DNA of 37,767 nucleotides from JAVBKX01 sp031553835 (GTDB taxonomy: Bacteria > Bacteroidota > Bacteroidia > Bacteroidales > Azobacteroidaceae): NCBI GenBank assembly GCA_031553835.1, contig JAVBKX010000061.1, positions 1-37,767 on the forward strand. The letters are read 5' to 3'. Below the pieces are notes generated by a model. It was not told where the DNA came from. It did no database searches and saw only the letters and a list, made by a program, of their open reading frames with translations. This document shows positions 1-8,871 of this stretch, piece after piece. Every line of letters starts with the position of its first letter. Position 1 is the stretch's first letter. The position numbers were made by a program, and so were the translations under genes.

Positions 1-134
1 CACTTGCAAACTATGAACACTATGAGTACTATGACGCTGTTCCATATAATAACTTTTCTACAAAGATATTACATTATTTGTAGAAGCTAAAGCCTTGCAC
101 TAAAGTGCATAGTTTCAACTAACGAACTTTAAAA

Positions 135-503
135 ATGAAAAGCCTTTCCACGATCGGACTTTTAATAGCTTCTAATATTTTTATGACTTTTGCATGGTAC
201 GGACATTTAAAATTCAAAGAAATGAGTTGGTTCCATAATTGGGGATTACCGCTCATTATTTTGTTTAGCTGGGGAATTGCTTTGTTCGAATACTGTTTTC
301 AGGTTCCGGCCAATCGTATCGGTTTTGAAGGCAACGGAGGCCCTTTCAATCTCTGGCAATTGAAAGTAATGCAAGAAGCGATCACTCTTGTCGTCTTTAC
401 ATTTTTCACGGTCCTCATTTTTAAAAATGAAACCTTTCGATGGAATCATTTTATCGGTTTCGTATTTTTAATTTTAGCCGTATATTTCATTTTTAAAAAA
501 TAA
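135..503 (+). CDS. DMT family small membrane protein (DUF486-like)
   Basis: This is a 122-residue, very hydrophobic protein with four predicted membrane segments, at about residues 5-22, 38-52, 80-98 and 103-120. The pattern GLLIASNIFMTFAWYGHLKF near the start, FEYCFQVPANRIG in the middle and a C-terminal FIGFVFLILAVYFIFKK tail is typical of the DUF486 branch of the drug/metabolite transporter superfamily, and the length matches that family. Its substrate is unknown. The ATG is the first in frame after an AT-rich leader. The next gene, a GNAT acetyltransferase, begins within about 45 bp, so the two are probably co-transcribed. Family assignment is by recall of the motif pattern. The transport function is inferred only. 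Confidence 0.85.
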   Translation: MKSLSTIGLLIASNIFMTFAWYGHLKFKEMSWFHNWGLPLIILFSWGIALFEYCFQVPANRIGFEGNGGPFNLWQLKVMQEAITLVVFTFFTVLIFKNETFRWNHFIGFVFLILAVYFIFKK

Positions 504-546
504 TCCGATGAACCCTCTGCCTGCAACTCTTACAGCAAACGAAGTG

Positions 547-1044
547 ATGCTTTTCAGAAAAGCAACGCCGGCCGATATTGAACGTATTTGGCAAATTATA
601 TTACAGGCAAAAGAACAAATGCGTCTGCGGAATAGTTTGCAATGGCAGGATGGATACCCGGCCGTAGAAAATATTCGCCATGACATTAATCAGGCTTATG
701 GATACGTATTATGTTTCAACAACCACATTATTGCGTATGCTGCCGTAACGTTTGACGGAGAACCGGCTTACAATACCATTCAGGGAAAATGGCTCACCAC
801 TCCCCCCTACGTAGTCGTACACCGATTAGCTGTTGCCGACGAAATGAAAAAACAGGGCATCGGCACTTACTTTATGCAACAAGTAGAGGAATTAAGCCGG
901 AAGAACAACATACACAGTTTTCGGGTAGATACTAATTTCGACAATTATTATATGCAAAAAATACTGGCGAAATTAGATTTTCATTATTGTGGGGAAATCA
1001 AATACGAGCATGGCGTGCGAATGGCGTATGACAAAACCCTGTAA
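547..1044 (+). CDS. GNAT family N-acetyltransferase
   Basis: This is a GCN5-related acetyltransferase of about 165 residues. The fold signature is visible: an N-terminal MLFRKATPADIERIW strand-helix, a central VVHRLAVADEMKKQGIGTYF stretch that forms strand 4 plus the acetyl-CoA pyrophosphate loop (a QGIG version of Q/RxxGxG/A), and a C-terminal FRVDTNFDNYYMQKILAKL helix region. I chose the ATG at 547 because GNAT domains normally begin within a few residues of this motif. An in-frame ATG at 508 would add 13 residues and sits 4 bp after the upstream gene's stop, so it cannot be excluded. The acceptor substrate is unknown. It converges on the gene that ends at 1060. Confidence 0.85.
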   Translation: MLFRKATPADIERIWQIILQAKEQMRLRNSLQWQDGYPAVENIRHDINQAYGYVLCFNNHIIAYAAVTFDGEPAYNTIQGKWLTTPPYVVVHRLAVADEMKKQGIGTYFMQQVEELSRKNNIHSFRVDTNFDNYYMQKILAKLDFHYCGEIKYEHGVRMAYDKTL

Positions 1045-1059
1045 ATCGCGTACCACCAT

Positions 1060-2019
1060 TTAAGCAAGAATTTTCTTTATTTTTTCTCGTTGTTTATTGA
1101 AAAAGTGAATGCGTTGCGCAATCCCGCCTTGAGTAACAGAAGTGGAATAACGAATCAACGACTCGATCCATAATTTGTGATTTTCGCAAATTTGATTGTC
1201 GATACAAGAAAGGAAATTCAGCCCGTATATCCCTGTCCCGCAAGCTTTAAATCCATTACCCTGAATATAATGATAGGCAGCATCTATATGATTATCGGAA
1301 ATATACATCGACACCGGCACTCCATTCTCATACGATCCCCGGCTCGCCAACTCTTCAAGGTCATCAATAATCAAAAGTGCATCGCGTGTCACAATTTCAA
1401 TATCCGTTTTCGACAATAGCTTTATATTATAAAAATAGATTAAGTCTTTTACTAATGCCGTAAACATGAAATCAGTAAAAATATAAGTAGTAGGAACTGT
1501 CTTTGCCCCGGCAACAAAAGGATCAAGCATTTTTTCCAGTTTAGGGGAAAGTTTGACATCGGCTAAAGTGGCGTATTTAGTGCTGTCTTGTACAAGATAA
1601 ACCCATTTAAACAAGGTAAATTTGGTGTATTCCTTATAACGGAAATGCAGGGTTGGAGGCACCATTTTTCCTACAACATACGCAAAACGGTCGGGATCTT
1701 CCCTGATGTAATAGTGAGTATCCATAATCCCTTGCAACGTATGGCAATATTCCTCCAGCAAAGCATTCTCGGTAAAGGGAATAATGTGAAATGCATACTT
1801 ATCTTTCAAGCTATATTCGATCAGATTATCCAGGGAAAAGCCCAGTGATTTGGATATGATCACGGCTTCATCCAGCGTAAACTGAATTTCACCCCGTAAC
1901 CGGCGATACGACGCTTCTTTACTGATATGCAGTAAATCGGTCAACAAATTAGCAGGACTGTCACCATCAGCCGCCTGTAGTTTGAGAATTCCGATTAAAG
2001 TATTGTGCAATGCATTCAT
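1060..2019 (-). CDS. Putative HTH-type regulator, paralogue A of a tandem pair
   Basis: This 319-residue protein has an N-terminal region that reads like a helix-turn-helix: residues 30-60 contain SKEASYRRLRGEIQFTLDEA followed by an LGFSLDNL helix. The remaining 250 residues are alpha-helical-looking with no motif I recognise. It is clearly paralogous to the gene immediately upstream, sharing the SKEA-YRRLRGEIQFTL block, an FHI-PF/QF segment, the FKW and Y-C-ENQ/ENH features and a similar C-terminus. Its ATG overlaps the stop of that gene by 4 bp (ATGA), so the pair is translationally coupled. I infer a DNA-binding regulatory role only from the N-terminus. No target is evident. Confidence 0.7.
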   Translation of the reverse strand: MNALHNTLIGILKLQAADGDSPANLLTDLLHISKEASYRRLRGEIQFTLDEAVIISKSLGFSLDNLIEYSLKDKYAFHIIPFTENALLEEYCHTLQGIMDTHYYIREDPDRFAYVVGKMVPPTLHFRYKEYTKFTLFKWVYLVQDSTKYATLADVKLSPKLEKMLDPFVAGAKTVPTTYIFTDFMFTALVKDLIYFYNIKLLSKTDIEIVTRDALLIIDDLEELASRGSYENGVPVSMYISDNHIDAAYHYIQGNGFKACGTGIYGLNFLSCIDNQICENHKLWIESLIRYSTSVTQGGIAQRIHFFNKQREKIKKILA

Positions 2020-2999
2020 ACCATTACATTTTGCATGTGAATAGAATCCACCTGTTCTCTCTTACGAGCAAAAAACTCGGTGGCCGATAATCGTCCGCTT
2101 CCCGAAATCAATGTAGAATAAGCAATTAAGGATTGCATCCATGTTTTTTGATTTTCGCAAATGCACGGATCAACACAATTCAATTGATTGATTCCGTACA
2201 AATAGAGAGTAGCAATCTGATACTTATCGCTTTGCAAATAACCATAATTACCATCGAAAAAAGCATTCGAAATATATACAGTAGCAGGTTTTCCTGTTAG
2301 CACAAAATGGGCTTGCTTGGTTAGCGTTTCCATATCGTCCAACATGTGAAAAATTTCCTGTTTTAAGGCATCCATTTCGTCATCCGATACCAAACCAATA
2401 GCGGCAAAATAGGCAATATCATTGATCAATGCCAGGAGCATTTCGTCTCCGATAATAAACGTAGTAGATAATGCTATTGATTCCTGAAACAATTGTTCCT
2501 GGATATTAATGATTTTTTGGGGAATCACCACTTCGCTCAATTGTTTGGCCGAGCCATATAAATACGACATCTGATCAAACCATTTAAAAAACGAATATTT
2601 TGTAATCAGCGGATATTTAAAATAAAAAGCCGGAGGAAGCGTATTTCCTGCAAAGAAAAAAGAAGCATTAGCATCTTTTTTTATCCGTTGATATACCGAC
2701 AAAGAAGATTGCAGCAAATCATAATATCTATCAAAAGCATCTTCGGCAAAAAACTGCTTAATATGAAACATGTGTTGGCTTCTTTTCTCAATGCCGGCAA
2801 TTTTATCCAACGAAATACCTAATTGCGCCACAATACGCACTGTTTCTGCCAAAGTAAATTGAATTTCGCCTCTTAACCTCCTGTAAGCCGCCTCTTTGCT
2901 CAAGGGGTTTATATTTATAAGCGTATCAACAACATTTTCTCCCTCCGGTGTATGAAATTTTAAAATCTCAATCAATTCTTGATGAATTGTTTTTTTCAT
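2016..2999 (-). CDS. Putative HTH-type regulator, paralogue B of a tandem pair
   Basis: This 327-residue paralogue is the first gene of the leftward pair. An HTH-like block (SKEAAYRRLRGEIQFTLAET, about residues 33-52) is followed by the second-helix-like segment AQLGISLDKIAG. The rest is a long helical region ending in an ICENQKTWMQSLIAYST segment that the downstream paralogue also shows in diverged form. No enzymatic motif is visible. A Bacteroidetes -7 box lies about 75 bp upstream of the ATG. Two adjacent, overlapping and diverged copies suggest an old tandem duplication, and possibly a heterodimer. The function is not established. Confidence 0.7.
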   Translation of the reverse strand: MKKTIHQELIEILKFHTPEGENVVDTLININPLSKEAAYRRLRGEIQFTLAETVRIVAQLGISLDKIAGIEKRSQHMFHIKQFFAEDAFDRYYDLLQSSLSVYQRIKKDANASFFFAGNTLPPAFYFKYPLITKYSFFKWFDQMSYLYGSAKQLSEVVIPQKIINIQEQLFQESIALSTTFIIGDEMLLALINDIAYFAAIGLVSDDEMDALKQEIFHMLDDMETLTKQAHFVLTGKPATVYISNAFFDGNYGYLQSDKYQIATLYLYGINQLNCVDPCICENQKTWMQSLIAYSTLISGSGRLSATEFFARKREQVDSIHMQNVMV

Positions 3000-3072
3000 G
3001 AGTCATGCAATAATAATAAGTACCTCAAAACCAACAACTAACTTTTCTGATCGTAACTAATAAAAGAACATT

Positions 3073-3080
3073 CAAATATA
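3073..3080 (-). promoter_or_regulatory. Bacteroidetes -7 box for the tandem HTH pair
   Basis: On the minus strand this site reads TATATTTG, an exact match to the Bacteroidetes sigma-ABfr -7 consensus TAnnTTTG. It lies about 75 bp upstream of the ATG at 2999. No clear TTTG is seen at the expected -33 position, so this is a partial match. Confidence 0.5.
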
Positions 3081-3260
3081 TACATTTTCTTCCATAATAT
3101 AACGTATTTCAACATTCTTTTATTTTCAATGAAATTTAAGTAACAATAAAAACAATCATAATGTTGCAAAATTCCATTGTTTATATTGAATCTAAATAAC
3201 ACAACAAACAGTTTTTTATCTTTACAACAGAATAAAAGAGGATAATCAAAGGAAAAAGTG

Positions 3261-3268
3261 TATATTTG
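3261..3268 (+). promoter_or_regulatory. Bacteroidetes -7 box for the BamA/TamA-like gene
   Basis: TATATTTG matches the consensus TAnnTTTG exactly and sits 27 bp before the ATG at 3295, so the 5' untranslated region would be short. A -33 TTTG is not obvious. The 3000-3294 gap between the divergent genes is otherwise AT-rich, with nothing else recognisable in it. Confidence 0.55.
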
Positions 3269-3294
3269 CACATTCGTTTATATGCTTGAACCCT

Positions 3295-5646
3295 ATGTCT
3301 TGGTCTTGCCGGAAACTTTCTTGTCTTTACATTTTTTTTGGTATTATTGTAGGTTGCCTGTGCTCATGCAATACAACTAAGTATGTGCCGGAAGAATCGT
3401 ACCTTTTAAACAAAATCGACATCCAATCAGATGCAGAAGGCATCAAACCGGAAGATCTGAAACCATATATACGGCAGCAGCCCAACTTCAAAATGTTCGG
3501 ACTCTTAAAAACCCAACTATATATTTACGATTGGGCAGGAAAAGATTCAACCAGGTGGTTCAACCGGTTTCTGAAAAAAATGGGGGAACCTCCTGTAATT
3601 TTCGACTCTGCATTGGTCGATCGCACAACGCTTGATTTCAAAAAATACTGCATCAGTAAAGGTTATATACATGCTGAAGTAAATGCGGCAACCCATCTTA
3701 GCCATAAAAAAGCAAACATAACATATCAGATTACAGGCCACACGCCTTATCGCATCGGAAAATTCACTACCGACATCGAAGACTCCGTATTGTATAGGGA
3801 AATCTATGGGGACAAAATTTCGGCTTATCGTTTGAGTAACGAACCGGTCTCTCTAAGGACTTCCCTTATACACGAAGGCATGCTTTTTGACCGAAGCATC
3901 CTCGACAAAGAACGCGACCGGATCACTAACCTGCTACGCAACCGTGGTTTTTTTGCCTTTGAAAAAAATTTCATTTCGTACGATGCCGACAGTACGCTCA
4001 ACAATCACACGGTAAATCTAGAATTAAAGATACATCCTTATCCTGAAATTCTGCCCAATGGTATGTTTGTGGAAGTGCCTCACAGGCGTTATTTTCTGAA
4101 TGATGCTTTTATCTATCTGGATTACAACCCGCTCACCGCCGCCGTACAAAACAGCTACCAGGCATCTGATTCCATTACTAACGGGAAATATACCATTTAT
4201 TATCCGGGAAAGAAACCCTCCATACGCCCGGGAGTATTGCGCGAGCACAATTATCTTTCTCCGGGAAGAGTTTATTCCCAATTAAGGGAAGAAACCACCT
4301 ATTCGTCTTATGCTTCATTGCAAGCGCTCAGTAATATCAGCATCCGGTTTGAAGAATTTATCCGGAATGATTCTTCATTCTTAGACACCTACATCCTGAC
4401 CATGCCGGCCAGAAAACAAGGGGCAACGTTTGCAATCGAAGGTACCAACTCAGCGGGAGATTTAGGAGTTGCTTCTTCCATCAATTACAATCACCGGAAT
4501 TTATTTCATGGAGCGGAAGTGCTCAATTTAAAAGTGAGAGGAGCCTACGAAGCCATTTCAGGGAATGTACTCAAAGATTATTTCTTAGAATTAGGAACCG
4601 AAGTATCGCTGAGGTTTCCCAAATTCATCGCCCCGTTTCTACCCCGCACATTTAGCAGATCAATCCAGGCATCAACAGAATTATCAGCAAGTTACGACTA
4701 TCAAACCCGACCGGAATACGACCGGAAACTACTATCGGGAGGTATTCGGTATCATTGGCAAAAACGAGGATCAAAGACAATCAATCATACATTTAAACTG
4801 CTTGATATCAATTATATTTCTTTTCCCTATATCGATCAGGCTTTTATGGATAGTTTACCCGACAATGCCAGACTATTCAGCTATTCCAACCAGTTTATTG
4901 TCGGAATGGGTTACAGTTTTTATTACACAACATTCAACCCGATGCAAAAACAACGGGATGTTCAAACGTTCCGTTTTTCGGTCGAATCCGCCGGCAATTT
5001 GTTATATGCCGGCAGCCACCTGTTCAATATGGCCAAAAACGACAAAGGAGTCTATTTGTTATTCAATAATTACTATTCTCAGTTTGTAAAAGGAGATTTC
5101 GATTTATCCAGAACAAAATTCATAGATAAACAAAATGCTATTGCCTGGCGTATCGGCGCCGGATTGGGATATCCTTACGGCAATTCGGAAGAAATGCCAT
5201 TTGAAAAACGGTATTATTCGGGAGGAGCCAACAGTGTGCGAGGCTGGTCGGTGCGAACATTAGGGCCTGGAGCTTATCAAACCGTGCCTTCCACTACGTT
5301 TTACGAACAATCGGGCGACATCCGGCTTGATTTAAGTGTCGAATACCGCAGCCGGCTCTTCTGGAAATTAGAAACGGCTTTATTTTTAGACGGAGGTAAT
5401 ATCTGGACCATCAAAGATTATCCGGGACAACCTAAAGGAGCTTTCAAATTAGAATCGTTTTATAAAGAAATTGCTTTGGCTTACGGATTAGGACTACGCC
5501 TCGATTTCGATTTCTTCCTCGTTCGTTTTGATATGGGATGGAAAGCTTACGATCCGGCCAAAGAAGGTTCAGACCGCTGGGCTATCAAACATTTCAATTT
5601 CGGTAACAATTTTGCCTGGCACTTTGCAGTGGGATATCCGTTCTGA
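3295..5646 (+). CDS. BamA/TamA family outer-membrane barrel lipoprotein
   Basis: This is an outer-membrane protein of about 783 residues. The N-terminus has a hydrophobic signal ending in a lipobox-like LCSC, followed by NTTKYVPEESYLLNKIDI, the usual opening of the Bacteroidetes TamA-like lipoproteins. POTRA-like repeats fill roughly residues 30-300. The C-terminal half is a beta-barrel containing the RGW-type motif (YYSGGANSVRGWSVRTLGPG) and ending in an aromatic residue (GYPF), as expected of the BamA/Omp85 superfamily. Its probable role is insertion or translocation of envelope proteins. I chose the ATG at 3295 over an upstream TTG at 3286 because it sits directly before the signal peptide. 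hemW follows after 9 bp. Confidence 0.88.
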   Translation: MSWSCRKLSCLYIFFGIIVGCLCSCNTTKYVPEESYLLNKIDIQSDAEGIKPEDLKPYIRQQPNFKMFGLLKTQLYIYDWAGKDSTRWFNRFLKKMGEPPVIFDSALVDRTTLDFKKYCISKGYIHAEVNAATHLSHKKANITYQITGHTPYRIGKFTTDIEDSVLYREIYGDKISAYRLSNEPVSLRTSLIHEGMLFDRSILDKERDRITNLLRNRGFFAFEKNFISYDADSTLNNHTVNLELKIHPYPEILPNGMFVEVPHRRYFLNDAFIYLDYNPLTAAVQNSYQASDSITNGKYTIYYPGKKPSIRPGVLREHNYLSPGRVYSQLREETTYSSYASLQALSNISIRFEEFIRNDSSFLDTYILTMPARKQGATFAIEGTNSAGDLGVASSINYNHRNLFHGAEVLNLKVRGAYEAISGNVLKDYFLELGTEVSLRFPKFIAPFLPRTFSRSIQASTELSASYDYQTRPEYDRKLLSGGIRYHWQKRGSKTINHTFKLLDINYISFPYIDQAFMDSLPDNARLFSYSNQFIVGMGYSFYYTTFNPMQKQRDVQTFRFSVESAGNLLYAGSHLFNMAKNDKGVYLLFNNYYSQFVKGDFDLSRTKFIDKQNAIAWRIGAGLGYPYGNSEEMPFEKRYYSGGANSVRGWSVRTLGPGAYQTVPSTTFYEQSGDIRLDLSVEYRSRLFWKLETALFLDGGNIWTIKDYPGQPKGAFKLESFYKEIALAYGLGLRLDFDFFLVRFDMGWKAYDPAKEGSDRWAIKHFNFGNNFAWHFAVGYPF

Positions 5647-5655
5647 AAACACATT

Positions 5656-6753
5656 ATGGCCGGTATTTACATCCATATTCCTTTTTGTAAAAAACGTTGC
5701 CTGTACTGCGATTTTTTTTCTACCACCTACTTGCCTGAAAAACAAGAGTATATCCAATCCGTCTGCCAGGAATTGGAAGACCGGAAAAATTATTTGGAAC
5801 AACAGCCTGTTCGCACCATCTATTTTGGAGGCGGCACTCCTTCGCTGCTCTCGCCTTCCGATTTTGCAATGATCTTCCGGCAAATCCAACACAGTTTTAA
5901 AACAATCACCTGGGAAGAAGTTACTTTTGAGGCCAATCCCGACGACCTGATGCCGGAATATATCACTGCGTTATCAGAACTTCCTTTCAACCGCATCAGT
6001 ATCGGCATACAATCATTCAATGACAACGAACTTCGATTTTTAAATCGGCGACACAATGCAGCTTCTGCCATAAAAGCCGTAAAAGATTGCCAGGCAGCCG
6101 GATTTAATAACATCAGCATCGACCTGATGTACGGATTGCCCGGTCAGACCTTAACATCCTGGAAAGATAATCTTCAACAAGCCATTGATTTACAAGTCCA
6201 ACACATTTCAGCATACCATTTAATTTATGAAGAAGATACAGCTTTGTACCGCTTGCTCGAAACCGGGAAAATCAATCCGGCAGATGAAGAATTGAGCGTC
6301 AGCATGTTTTCCGAAATGATACAAATGCTAACTTCTGCCGGTTTTATACAATATGAAATTTCTAATTTCGGGAAACCCGGCTATTTTTCCCAACATAATG
6401 CTTCTTATTGGACAGGAGAATATTATTTAGGAATCGGCGCTTCTGCTCATTCATTTAACGGAAAAAGCAGGCAATGGAATGGAAAAGAGTTGTACAACCG
6501 GACGGTAACCTCCGAATTAATTGATGCAAAAACGGCCTATAACGAATACATCATCACCCATTTACGTACTATGTGGGGCATTGATTTAGACGAACTGACA
6601 ACAACATTCGGAACGTTGCGATCCGCTTACTGTTTGCAACAGGCAAAAAAACACATTGAAAATCATCGGCTTACTATTGTAGAAAATCATCTAAAACTAA
6701 GTTCGGAAGGTCTTTTTGTTTCGGATGGAATTATGAGCGATTTGATGGAATAG
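5656..6753 (+). CDS. hemW: Radical SAM family heme chaperone HemW
   Basis: This 365-residue radical SAM protein carries CKKRCLYCDF at residues 11-20, the CxxxCxxC cluster-binding motif followed by the DF of the HemN/HemW family. It also has the SAM-binding GGGTPS motif near residue 56, ISIGIQSFND and ISIDLMYGLPGQT. The length and the lack of the longer HemN N-terminal region indicate HemW, which hands heme to respiratory enzymes, rather than true coproporphyrinogen dehydrogenase. It lies 9 bp downstream of the barrel gene and probably shares its promoter. Its 3' end overlaps the converging CYTH gene by 23 bp. Confidence 0.9.
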   Translation: MAGIYIHIPFCKKRCLYCDFFSTTYLPEKQEYIQSVCQELEDRKNYLEQQPVRTIYFGGGTPSLLSPSDFAMIFRQIQHSFKTITWEEVTFEANPDDLMPEYITALSELPFNRISIGIQSFNDNELRFLNRRHNAASAIKAVKDCQAAGFNNISIDLMYGLPGQTLTSWKDNLQQAIDLQVQHISAYHLIYEEDTALYRLLETGKINPADEELSVSMFSEMIQMLTSAGFIQYEISNFGKPGYFSQHNASYWTGEYYLGIGASAHSFNGKSRQWNGKELYNRTVTSELIDAKTAYNEYIITHLRTMWGIDLDELTTTFGTLRSAYCLQQAKKHIENHRLTIVENHLKLSSEGLFVSDGIMSDLME

Positions 6754-7192
6754 ACAGATACGCATTATAATACCGTTTATCGCCGGTTACTTCTTCGCCC
6801 AACCATTCGGGGCGTTCAAAAGATTCGCTTTCCGATTCTAATTCCAATTCAGCAATGACCAGGCCTTCATGAACGCCATGAAAAACGTCCACCTCAAAAG
6901 TATGGTTTCCGAAAGGTATATAATGCCGTTCCTTATCGATAACAATAGGCGGGCACAATGCCAGCATTTCTTCAGCATCAGCCAACGGAACCGGATATTC
7001 AAATTCGCAACGCGCAAAACCATTCACATTGGCCGGTCCTTTAATGGTAATAAACCCGGCGTCATTTTTTATTCTCACCCGCACGGTTCGTTCTTTTTCG
7101 GCGCACAGATACCCTTGTTTGATTCGCACAGTCTGCTTCACATAGGGATAAAAATCGCCGTTCACTAAAAATTTCCGTTCAATTTCAATCAT
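6731..7192 (-). CDS. CYTH domain protein (triphosphate-tunnel family)
   Basis: This 153-residue CYTH domain protein starts with MIEIERKFLV, which contains the ExExK signature of the triphosphate tunnel metalloenzymes. Further charged strands follow, such as RIKQGYLC, RTVRVRIK, FITIKGP and a late ELELESESE segment, and supply the tunnel residues. The family hydrolyses inorganic or thiamine triphosphate or makes cAMP. Small bacterial single-domain members are usually triphosphatases, which is the best guess here. It overlaps the end of hemW by 23 bp in convergent orientation. Confidence 0.85.
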   Translation of the reverse strand: MIEIERKFLVNGDFYPYVKQTVRIKQGYLCAEKERTVRVRIKNDAGFITIKGPANVNGFARCEFEYPVPLADAEEMLALCPPIVIDKERHYIPFGNHTFEVDVFHGVHEGLVIAELELESESESFERPEWLGEEVTGDKRYYNAYLSIPSNRS

Positions 7193-7254
7193 CGTTTCAT
7201 CAACATTTCAATGCAAAATTACGAAAAATATCAGGATAAAAATGTAATCGCAAC

Positions 7255-8421
7255 TTACAATATTTCCTGCAAGAGTTTGGGTGAAGCATTGACTAAATAA
7301 GGGAAAGTAACGCCTTCGGAAATATTCCATACCGTATGAAAATTCCAAGTCGAAAATGTTTTGGAAAGCTTCATGTCATCATCGTGCAAACCGACCACTT
7401 TATCATTGCCGTTGCCTGTACCGACACCGACGCTCACACCCGATTTTTCCAAATTAAAATAGCTGTTAGTAATCCTGCCCGAACGATTTCCGCCAAAAAA
7501 ACCACCGGCTGTTGTTCCCATTACAGCCCCTGCCGCATAACAATTAGCAATAGCGCCTTCAATCACAGATCCGATCAATCCGCCGGAACGGGAACCGGAG
7601 GATGTTCCCAATGCATAGCAATCCGAAATAGTTCCATTATATACAAATCCGATTAATCCGCCGGAATGAGTTGAACCGGCAGCATTTCCAAGCGCAAAAC
7701 TTTTTGACACAGTTCCCTGTTTCAAATATCCGATCAATCCGCCGGCAGTATTTGACGAATTGGCAGCACTTCTGGCGCCGCAATACGACACTTCTCCGGT
7801 ATCCATAAAACCGACCAACGATCCGGCAGCATAAGCCGAAAATATATTCACTGACAATACTTCGCTATAAGCTATTTCTCCGGAATTTTGTCCGACTAAT
7901 CCACCGCTGCAATGTTGGGATATGATCTGTGCACCCACTTGTCCGGTCACATAAGAATTGGTTATTTTTCCATAACTGCAACCGGCTAAACCGCCGGCAT
8001 ACGTACTACCTTCCACACCATATTCGGCAAGAGAAATTCCCAAACTGTCAATAACGCCGGCATTCACACCGACAAATCCAACAAATTGTAAAGCAGATTG
8101 CCTGATCCATAAACCCCGGATTTCAAATCCTCCACCATAGATCACTCCTTTAAAACGATTCGTATCATCGCCTATCGGCAACCAACCCTCTGCACTATAA
8201 TAGTCTGTTAAAAAATCAGTTAAGTCAATATCATTGACTACCCGGAAATATTTATCCGGATAATTTCGCACATTATTCAAATCTTCGGCAGTTTTTAAAA
8301 GAAAAGGAGCGGTTTCTGTTCCGGAACCACCGGAAAATTGGGCTAAAACACTCATATTGAAACTGATCGAAAAACATAAAACCAAGGAGACAAATATAAT
8401 TGTCTTTTTTACATGTATCAT
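7255..8421 (-). CDS. Secreted GLUG-repeat protein
   Basis: This secreted protein has about 388 residues. A signal peptide (about residues 1-28, ending near VLAQ) is followed by the module PFLLKTAEDLNNVRNYPDKY and DIDLTDF that precedes GLUG repeats. A series of repeats then follows with the theme GGLIGxxxxGxIxxCYAxG, for example GGLVGQNSGEIAYS, GGLIGYLKQGTVSKSFALG and GGLIGSVIEGAIANCYAAG. GLUG repeats form beta-helical rods in surface or adhesin-like proteins. The C-terminus lacks a recognisable sorting domain. The ATG at 8421 is preferred to a TTG at 8427. It is not obviously co-transcribed with a neighbour. Confidence 0.82.
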   Translation of the reverse strand: MIHVKKTIIFVSLVLCFSISFNMSVLAQFSGGSGTETAPFLLKTAEDLNNVRNYPDKYFRVVNDIDLTDFLTDYYSAEGWLPIGDDTNRFKGVIYGGGFEIRGLWIRQSALQFVGFVGVNAGVIDSLGISLAEYGVEGSTYAGGLAGCSYGKITNSYVTGQVGAQIISQHCSGGLVGQNSGEIAYSEVLSVNIFSAYAAGSLVGFMDTGEVSYCGARSAANSSNTAGGLIGYLKQGTVSKSFALGNAAGSTHSGGLIGFVYNGTISDCYALGTSSGSRSGGLIGSVIEGAIANCYAAGAVMGTTAGGFFGGNRSGRITNSYFNLEKSGVSVGVGTGNGNDKVVGLHDDDMKLSKTFSTWNFHTVWNISEGVTFPYLVNASPKLLQEIL

Positions 8422-8521
8422 AAACAAATAGGCACTAATGAATTAATTTAAATATCACCTGTAAAACTAATTTTTATTTAAAACGCTGCATGAATTTTTG
8501 TAAAAAAATGTGTTTTTTTTC

Positions 8522-8564
8522 AAATCCATAAAGTGGTACCTCTCCAGGCCCACTTTATGGATTT
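8522..8564. repeat. Perfect 15-bp inverted repeat, 13-nt loop
   Basis: The left arm 8522-8536 (AAATCCATAAAGTGG) and right arm 8550-8564 are perfectly complementary. A short T-rich run follows on the plus strand only, so the polarity is wrong for terminating the leftward upstream gene. It could be an operator, a cruciform or a remnant of a mobile palindromic element. Confidence 0.7.
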
Positions 8565-8805
8565 TCTTTATGTATGCAGTCTATCGCGTTTAGTTCCAAA
8601 TTTTCAAATCGTGCTGATTTGCATACCTGCATCATTTTTTACCATGTCGAATTGCGACCGCAAAGAAATATAAAAAAATCATCAAAAAAGAAAAAAAGTG
8701 TAGCCTCATTGGCTGCAAATGTATCCAATTTGCGCACAATATAGTATTGTGTAATTCAAGAAAATTTATTAACATTGTGAGCCCAACACACAATCCATAT
8801 AAAGC

Positions 8806-8851
8806 TGAAAAAGCGTGGGTTATCAAACGGATGATAAGTTAACCCACGCTT
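8806..8851 (-). terminator. Rho-independent terminator after the cysteine desulfidase gene
   Basis: Arms 8840-8851 and 8811-8822 form a perfect 12-bp stem (AAGCGTGGGTTA) with a 17-nt loop. On the minus strand a T run follows at once. It begins about 20 bp after the stop codon at 8872. Confidence 0.85.
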
Positions 8852-8871
8852 CAATGCAGATACAAGTCTAA

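Larger units (their letters stand above)
8422..8871. other. 450-bp intergenic region
   Basis: No supported gene is present. The region is AT-rich. It contains a strong 15-bp inverted repeat around 8522-8564 and, at its right end, the terminator of the cysteine desulfidase gene. A 64-codon open frame at 8632-8826 shows no recognisable protein character. Confidence 0.6.

Noticed and set aside
1..134. Possible gene end or RNA at the left edge
   Set aside because: A few ACTATGA-type repeats and a small GCACTAAAGTGC palindrome are visible, but no coding or RNA signature could be supported.
3038..3271. 77-codon frame on the minus strand
   Set aside because: AT-rich, low-complexity residues. It spans the divergent promoter region with two -7 boxes.
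8632..8826. 64-codon frame on the minus strand in the 450-bp gap
   Set aside because: No start context, no recognisable motif, and it overlaps the terminator of the upstream gene.
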